64,000 nt of DNA from Cladorhizidae sp. MBARI D1340-BT2. Its lineage: Eukaryota > Porifera > Demospongiae > Poecilosclerida > Cladorhizidae. Under the pieces are notes generated by a model that saw nothing but the letters and a program-made list of their open reading frames with translations, did not search any database and had not been told where the DNA came from. Where the stretch lies: the NCBI GenBank assembly GCA_028752905.1, contig JAQNBH010000007.1, forward strand, positions 19,202,065 through 19,266,064, read 5' to 3'. The position numbers were made by a program, and so were the translations under genes. Of this stretch, positions 59,147-64,000 are shown one piece after another. Position 1 is the stretch's first letter; each line of letters opens with the position of its first letter.

Positions 59147-61839
59147 AGGCCGCCAGAGTGCTCGTCCCATCTTGCTCGGCCGAGAGATTGGCGGTGGGCT
59201 AGTGCCTTGTCTCTGATTTGCAGGCGCGAGTCCATGTTCCTTGGCTGTCGCAGCCTTGCTGGGATTCCGGGGAGCAGGTCCCTGATGGGTCGGCCGTAAA
59301 GGCATATGGCCGGCGACATCCTCGTATCAGGGCTGGGGCAGTTTCTGTAGAGGAGTAAAGCTTTAAAGAAGGCCGATTGGAGGGAGCCCCCAGGGCCGGT
59401 GTTGCCCGATATAAGGCGCTTCATGGTCTTGACAGCGGTCTCCACTCGGTTGTTAGCGTGTGGGTTGTACGCTGAGGATACCCTATGGTGAACGCCCCAG
59501 GTGGATAGGAGCTCTCTTGTGGAGTGTGCGGCAAACTCTGGCCCGCCATCCGACGTCAGTGTGTCGGGTATGCCATAAGTTGCAAAAGTGTCCCTGAGTA
59601 TGGTGGCAAGGCCTGTGGCCCCGTTGGTGGCCGGGGCGACGATGGGCCAGCCAGAGTACCGGTCGACCAGCACAAGGTATGCGGATCCCTCGTGGTGGAA
59701 GAAATCCGCACAGAGGTGCTGGAAGGGGTACTCTGGTTCCTCCGGTGTGGTCGAGGGCATCGCTGGCTGGGATGGGGCGTTGGCGTTGCATGTGGGACAG
59801 CTGTTTCTTGTAGCTGATATATCAGTGGTTAGGCCTGGCCAGTACAGTGATGAGGTTACCCGAGCTGTCATCCCGCTGGTGCCCTGGTGCGCTGCATGGA
59901 GGGCTGCAAGGCATGTTGGTTGTAGGGCGGCAGGAATGATGACACGTTCTCCGTAACAGATGACACCGTCGATGATGGAGAGGTTGTCTATGATTGGGTA
60001 GTATGCCCGGATGGCAGCTGGTAACATGTGCCGGGATTCTGGGGGTCCTTCCTCAACATAGTACATGAGGTCCTGCATTGTCGAGTCGGCCGTGGTGGCG
60101 ATTTGGAGCTGCTCCCAGCTCACAGGGATTGTTGTGATGGCTGAGCAGATTGCGTGGTGTAGGCTGTCGTCCTCGATGGGCTGAGGGGAGGCGCAGTGGA
60201 TTGCCTCGTTGGCTGAGTCCTGGCTTCCTGGGTAGGCAGGGCTGGGTGCTGGGATGTCATCTGGGAGGTGGAGTCGTGGTGGTGTTCGGGTCCCGGATGG
60301 GTGGCGTGAGAGGGCATCGCTGGTGTGATTCCTTACGCCAGGGATGTACACCATCCGGAACCTGTACCGGAGCGTCTTCTCCTTGATATTGCGGAGGCGT
60401 GGGTTTGGTATGTCCTCGAGGCAGCGATCACCGAATAGCTTCAGCAGTGGCTTGTGGTCCACTGCTACAACGAGGTCGCTGCACCCGAGGACGAAGTGGC
60501 GGGCCTTGTCCAAGGCATCGGCTACCGCCAGGGCTTCTCCCTCCACAGGGGCATATCGTGACTCAGCAGCATGGGTGAAGCGCGAGCCCACCAGGGTGAT
60601 GCGCCAACCATCCCGGCAACAGAACAAGTCACGGGATGGGCACTGGCAGTGTTTCTGGAACAGCCAGAACCCGATCCCGTCCTTGCTCCAGTTGGTCGCC
60701 AGGCAGGTTGGGCGGTCCTTGTCAAAGATTTCGACACCGACCCTGATGCGCTCGCAGATGTGATGTTTTGAGGTTGCAAAGGCTTCCGCCAGCTCGCTGG
60801 TCCATTCGAAGGGTGTAGATGGTTTCAGGAGAGCCCGGAATGGGAGCATTGAAGTAGTCATTGCAAAGGTGTAAGAAACCTGGTTCACAAGGCCAAACCA
60901 GGCACGTACGTCGGTGATGTTTACTGGGGTTGGAAAGTCAGTGATCGATTGGAGGTATTTGTCAGCGGGTCGTACCTCGGTTGGTGTGACGGTGAATCCG
61001 GCGAACTCGACAGTGTCCTCGGCAAATCGGAATTTGCGTGGGTTTAGGGTGATGCCATTCACGGCACAGATGTGGAGCCACTCAGTCGCCTGATGGAATG
61101 CTCCCGTGATGTCGTCCGACCAGAGCAGTGCATCGTCGATGCACTTGGTCTTGGACGCCACGTTGGCGACGAGGGCATCGTACCTGGCCGTGTAGGCATC
61201 ACCCGAGGCGATGTAGCCTTGGGGGGTGGTTAGATATCTGTATCTGCCCCATGGGGTAATGAATGTTGTGAAATGCCGATCTCTCTCGTTGAGTGCTACG
61301 GAGTGGTAGCCATTCCACGCGTCGAAAATGGTCTTCTTAGTTTTGCGTGGAATGGCCCGAGCCTGGTGGAATGGAGATGGGCAGTGATGGGTCTCGCGCG
61401 TGGCGTGCTGGTTTAGGGGTTGAAAATTGATGGTCCTCCTGAGCGACCCGTTCTTCTTGGTGCAAATCACCATGCGGTGGCACCAAGTGACGGGCGTGCC
61501 CAGGGGGACCTTCTCCAACACGCCAAGGCGGACGTCCCGGTCAAGACCGGCCTTCACCTCATCCTGCCAGTGGATGGGGATGGCGATGGGATTGTGGCAA
61601 GGCTTGGGGATGGCGGTTGGGTCGATGCTCAGGGATAAGGGGGGTCCAGACATCATTGGGAGGGGCTGGTGCTCACAGACGTTGAACGCACTCGCTGAGT
61701 ATAGTTCCAGCAAGTGACGCTCAAGTCTGTGGCAGTTTTCCTCAGTGCCGGGGAAGGGCAGGGAGGAGGGTCTGTTTGGGGGGGGGGGGTGCCCTGGTTG
61801 GGCATGAGCAAGGTCTGAGGGCGGTGGGTACAGTGTGCC
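59128..61839 (-). CDS. pol of element C: RT, RNase H, integrase
   Basis: The frame is open from 61839 to a stop at 59128. No ATG opens it; the numbering below starts at codon 61713. RT has D131 and the IDD box at 192-194 (usually YxDD). RNase H has T-N-W-S at 340-343, with Asn where the catalytic Asp is expected; E391/E393 and D419 remain. Integrase has H606, H609, C639 and C642 (zinc site) and D670, D722, E758 (spacing 51 and 35). It overlaps the end of gag by about 100 bases in the +1 frame. The stop at 59128 follows a C6 run and cuts off the integrase C-terminus. RT-RNase H-IN is the normal gypsy order. Confidence 0.88.
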   Translation of the reverse strand, partial: GTLYPPPSDLAHAQPGHPPPPNRPSSLPFPGTEENCHRLERHLLELYSASAFNVCEHQPLPMMSGPPLSLSIDPTAIPKPCHNPIAIPIHWQDEVKAGLDRDVRLGVLEKVPLGTPVTWCHRMVICTKKNGSLRRTINFQPLNQHATRETHHCPSPFHQARAIPRKTKKTIFDAWNGYHSVALNERDRHFTTFITPWGRYRYLTTPQGYIASGDAYTARYDALVANVASKTKCIDDALLWSDDITGAFHQATEWLHICAVNGITLNPRKFRFAEDTVEFAGFTVTPTEVRPADKYLQSITDFPTPVNITDVRAWFGLVNQVSYTFAMTTSMLPFRALLKPSTPFEWTSELAEAFATSKHHICERIRVGVEIFDKDRPTCLATNWSKDGIGFWLFQKHCQCPSRDLFCCRDGWRITLVGSRFTHAAESRYAPVEGEALAVADALDKARHFVLGCSDLVVAVDHKPLLKLFGDRCLEDIPNPRLRNIKEKTLRYRFRMVYIPGVRNHTSDALSRHPSGTRTPPRLHLPDDIPAPSPAYPGSQDSANEAIHCASPQPIEDDSLHHAICSAITTIPVSWEQLQIATTADSTMQDLMYYVEEGPPESRHMLPAAIRAYYPIIDNLSIIDGVICYGERVIIPAALQPTCLAALHAAHQGTSGMTARVTSSLYWPGLTTDISATRNSCPTCNANAPSQPAMPSTTPEEPEYPFQHLCADFFHHEGSAYLVLVDRYSGWPIVAPATNGATGLATILRDTFATYGIPDTLTSDGGPEFAAHSTRELLSTWGVHHRVSSAYNPHANNRVETAVKTMKRLISGNTGPGGSLQSAFFKALLLYRNCPSPDTRMSPAICLYGRPIRDLLPGIPARLRQPRNMDSRLQIRDKALAHRQSLGRARWDEHSGGLPPSLW

Positions 61840-63547
61840 TCACCATGGGTGGAGTAGTGGTATGGGGTCCTGGAGGTTTGGCCTGCAGGTCCGCTGTGGT
61901 GTTCATCTGGGGAGGTCTGGGCACATGATGGATGGGTCTGGTCTGCAGGTCATCAGTTCTGGTCAGCAGGTTCTCAGGTCTGGTCAGCAGGTCCTGGGCT
62001 GGTGACAGTGGCTGATCAGGGGTCGCCCATGTATTCGTGCCGTTTCCCGAAGGTGGCGTCGACGTACAGAGGGGGAACCCCTTAGCGATCAGCCCAAGCT
62101 CATAGCAGGTGGCCAGGCTCAGGTATAGCTTGGTGGCCAGAGGGCAAAAGTAGACCATCTGCCTGGTCTCTCGAATGGTGTGGCAAGACTTGATCCATAG
62201 GAGGGCAGCCCCGATGATGGGGAGGGCATTGCCACTTGCTGATGACATGGAGAGGGTGGCCGGGATGAGGTCGTGGGGGCGGAGGTGGAGTTCGCGCATC
62301 AGGAGGGGTCCAGCCAGACAGCTTTGGCAGCCAGTGTCGGCCAGGGCAGTGGTGGTCAGGTTGTGGCGCTCTTCCCTCAAGGTGTGGCCATGGGCCCGGT
62401 AGTCTGCCTTGTAAGTCGAGACCTTCACCTGCATATTCGGTTGGGGTGGAGATCGACGTTGCACCCAGGTGTCAGTGGACGAGTCCCATGACTGGTGTGG
62501 TAGTGAGCCCTCGGATAGTGTGTTGGTTTCCTCCGTGATGGCACTCTCCTGCTCGGCCTGCTTTTGCCAGCAGAGGTGGGCATAATGGTTGGTGCGGCCA
62601 CAGGACGAGCAGGTGGAGCGAAAGGCCGGGCATTGGGTGCGCCTGATGGCCGTTCGTGCTCTCTCCCCGTGGCCTTGGTTGCCACAAAAGCAGCATGTGG
62701 CCTTTGGGTTAGTGGGCGGCCTGCCAGTGTTGGGTTGCCCTTTGTGTGGGATGGGCTGGTTCCTTGGTGGTGGCTGCAGGTGGTTTGGTTTGCTGTTGGG
62801 GTCTCTCATGGATGATCGTGGGGTGGGTGGGCGCTGTTGTTGCCTGTAACCGCTCCGGAGGGCATCTTCATGGTCAGCCTCCTCGTCGATAATAAGGTTT
62901 GCCGAGGTGGGTGTCGTGATGGTGACCGCGGACCGCTTGCTCGCGGCCCTCACCTCAACAAATCTTATTGTCTCCTCCACGGTCATGGCCTGGTTGGTGT
63001 CTTTGAGGAGGTCCTCCTGGATGTCGGGGTCGGCGAGACCAACGCAGAGCTGATCTGCGACCCTCTGTCCCCCCTGGTTATTTACCACGTCGCAACCCGA
63101 GCATTTCTTGACGAACATGCAGACTTCCGCTTGGCCGCGGAGCCTGGCAGCAAAGGAACGGATGGGCTCCCCCCGGTCCTGGACCATTCTGGAGAGCGCA
63201 ACACGGGCGACCTTCGGGTTTTCCTCCCGGACAGCGAGGGCTTTGATGGCTACCAGGAGGTCTGCTTCGGTATGCTCCTCTATAGGTAAGGGACCCACAA
63301 TGTTCCGTGTGACGTCACGTCTCAGCTTGGAATCTAAGCACTCCAGCAGTTGGATTGCCACGTCGGGGCCAGCCAGATGGACGGCGAGGGAGTAGGCCCT
63401 CCATCTGGTTAAGAAATAGTGCCACCCCTCAGTGGTCCCTCCGGCTGTGACCTCTGGGCGGCGGACAGGCGTTGGTTTAGTCCTGGCAGCTTGACTATGA
63501 ACCAGCATGTGGCCATTCAGTAGGGCGGCCACCACTACTGGGAGCAT
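61742..63547 (-). CDS. gag and protease of element C
   Basis: 601 codons. A Gag region aligns with element A (RRDVTRN, NPKVARVALSRM, QRVADQLCVGL). Cys/His knuckles lie at 285-306 and 313-326 (second is CX2CX4HX4C). Protease DTG is at 404-406, and a Pro/Thr-rich tail follows. In element A this region is continuous with RT in one frame; here the frame changes inside a run of 12 C (plus-strand G, 61778-61789) and ends at 61742. The N-terminus keeps the two His of the finger seen in element A (H13, H17) but lacks its paired Cys, because the frame meets the LTR directly. The ATG at 63547 may therefore not be the original start. Confidence 0.85.
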   Translation of the reverse strand: MLPVVVAALLNGHMLVHSQAARTKPTPVRRPEVTAGGTTEGWHYFLTRWRAYSLAVHLAGPDVAIQLLECLDSKLRRDVTRNIVGPLPIEEHTEADLLVAIKALAVREENPKVARVALSRMVQDRGEPIRSFAARLRGQAEVCMFVKKCSGCDVVNNQGGQRVADQLCVGLADPDIQEDLLKDTNQAMTVEETIRFVEVRAASKRSAVTITTPTSANLIIDEEADHEDALRSGYRQQQRPPTPRSSMRDPNSKPNHLQPPPRNQPIPHKGQPNTGRPPTNPKATCCFCGNQGHGERARTAIRRTQCPAFRSTCSSCGRTNHYAHLCWQKQAEQESAITEETNTLSEGSLPHQSWDSSTDTWVQRRSPPQPNMQVKVSTYKADYRAHGHTLREERHNLTTTALADTGCQSCLAGPLLMRELHLRPHDLIPATLSMSSASGNALPIIGAALLWIKSCHTIRETRQMVYFCPLATKLYLSLATCYELGLIAKGFPLCTSTPPSGNGTNTWATPDQPLSPAQDLLTRPENLLTRTDDLQTRPIHHVPRPPQMNTTADLQAKPPGPHTTTPPMVRHTVPTALRPCSCPTRAPPPPKQTLLPALPRH

Positions 63548-63568
63548 CCCATCCGGTGTGGCTACACA

Positions 63569-63763
63569 TAGTTAAGTGCAATGCACCATCTCGATGTCAG
63601 ATCAAAGAGGATTGAATATAGTTATTATCTGCATGAGATGTGTACATCAATTGAGTGTATGTCATGGGGCATGCACGAGGTAAGGGGTCATCAATCGGGT
63701 GAAGGGCCGTACGTAGTGATATGCATATACAGGTATGGGCTAGGTAAGAGTGAGTATTGTCTA
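63569..63763 (-). repeat. 5' LTR of element C
   Basis: 195 bp, flanked on the right by the AATAC target duplication at 63764-63768. Confidence 0.93.
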
Positions 63764-64000
63764 AATACAATGGTTGAAGTTGTGTGCACAAGATTTATTT
63801 GTTGTTTTGAAGAATTCAAACAAAGGGAGAAAAAGTAGCATATTCAGCAACCAGCCTCTATGGAAGAGTAAGAGCACCAGGTGAGTATACCAGTTCTGAT
63901 TTAACTACCAGGACAAGCATTGTTGCACTATCAGCAGTGCCAGTTGGAATGTGCAGCTGCCATAGAACAACACACCTGGTGCTAAACGAGTGGCACAGGT
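63764..64000. other. right flank, nothing recognised
   Basis: After the target duplication no feature is seen. Confidence 0.5.

Larger units (their letters stand above)
58308..63763 (-). mobile_element. LTR retrotransposon C (Ty3/gypsy type), young but damaged
   Basis: 5456 bp, minus strand. The LTRs are 195 bp (58308-58502, 63569-63763) with two differences (about 1%). Ends are TAG...CTA rather than TG...CA. Target duplication AATAC is at 58303-58307 and 63764-63768. The polypurine tract is at 58503-58514. No TGG-type primer site is visible inside the 5' LTR, and the gag frame is open right up to the LTR, suggesting that the leader and the start of gag are deleted. Coding order is gag-PR, then RT-RNase H-IN, with two frame changes. 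Confidence 0.93.

Noticed and set aside
58536..59305. Plus-strand and other-frame ORFs over elements A and C
   Set aside because: They are shadows of the minus-strand retrotransposon coding frames in GC-rich DNA.

Overview
The window is eukaryotic and animal-like. It holds spliced genes with GT-AG introns, AT-rich non-coding DNA, many minisatellites, short foldback elements, LINE remnants and three Ty3/gypsy-type LTR retrotransposons. The one recognisable host gene family is VWA5A-like (VIT plus von Willebrand A domains). A sponge or another early-branching marine invertebrate is my best guess, from the element types and gene style; it is an inference, not something the sequence proves.

Layout. 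1-2.85 kb: the 5' part of LTR element A (minus strand), with one open gag-pol frame that runs off the left edge. 4.1-4.8 kb: a 24-bp minisatellite. 4.88-11.09 kb: a complete, very young LTR element B (minus strand) with 617-bp LTRs, a GCCAC target duplication, a tRNA-Leu-type primer site and one 1525-codon ORF. Its domain order is Gag-protease-integrase-RT-RNase H, the Gmr1-type order. 11.36-23.29 kb: a three-exon VWA5A-like gene (minus strand) whose 8.8-kb second intron carries a 5-kb array of a 39-bp repeat. 25.5-30 kb: four more tandem arrays, including 1.5 kb of a 14-bp repeat. 30-37.6 kb: non-coding DNA with foldback (MITE-like) elements. 37.6-40.3 kb: a decayed LINE (plus strand).

40.79-46.15 kb: a second VWA5A-like copy in the opposite orientation. 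It has the same exon structure, but its 5' end is replaced and exon 3 is frameshifted, so I call it a pseudogene. 46-54 kb: non-coding DNA with striking perfect hairpins and an inverted copy of the 36.1-37.2 kb segment. 54.8-55.8 kb: a decayed, intron-containing integrase gene of the GIN/Ginger type. 55.8-58.2 kb: a second decayed LINE (minus strand). 58.31-63.76 kb: a young LTR element C (minus strand) with 195-bp LTRs, an AATAC target duplication and gag and pol frames broken at poly-C runs.

There is no operon-like cooperation between genes. The locus is a duplicated host gene pair in inverted orientation, expanded by satellites in introns and invaded by several mobile element types. Elements B and C inserted very recently, judged by 1 and 2 LTR differences respectively.
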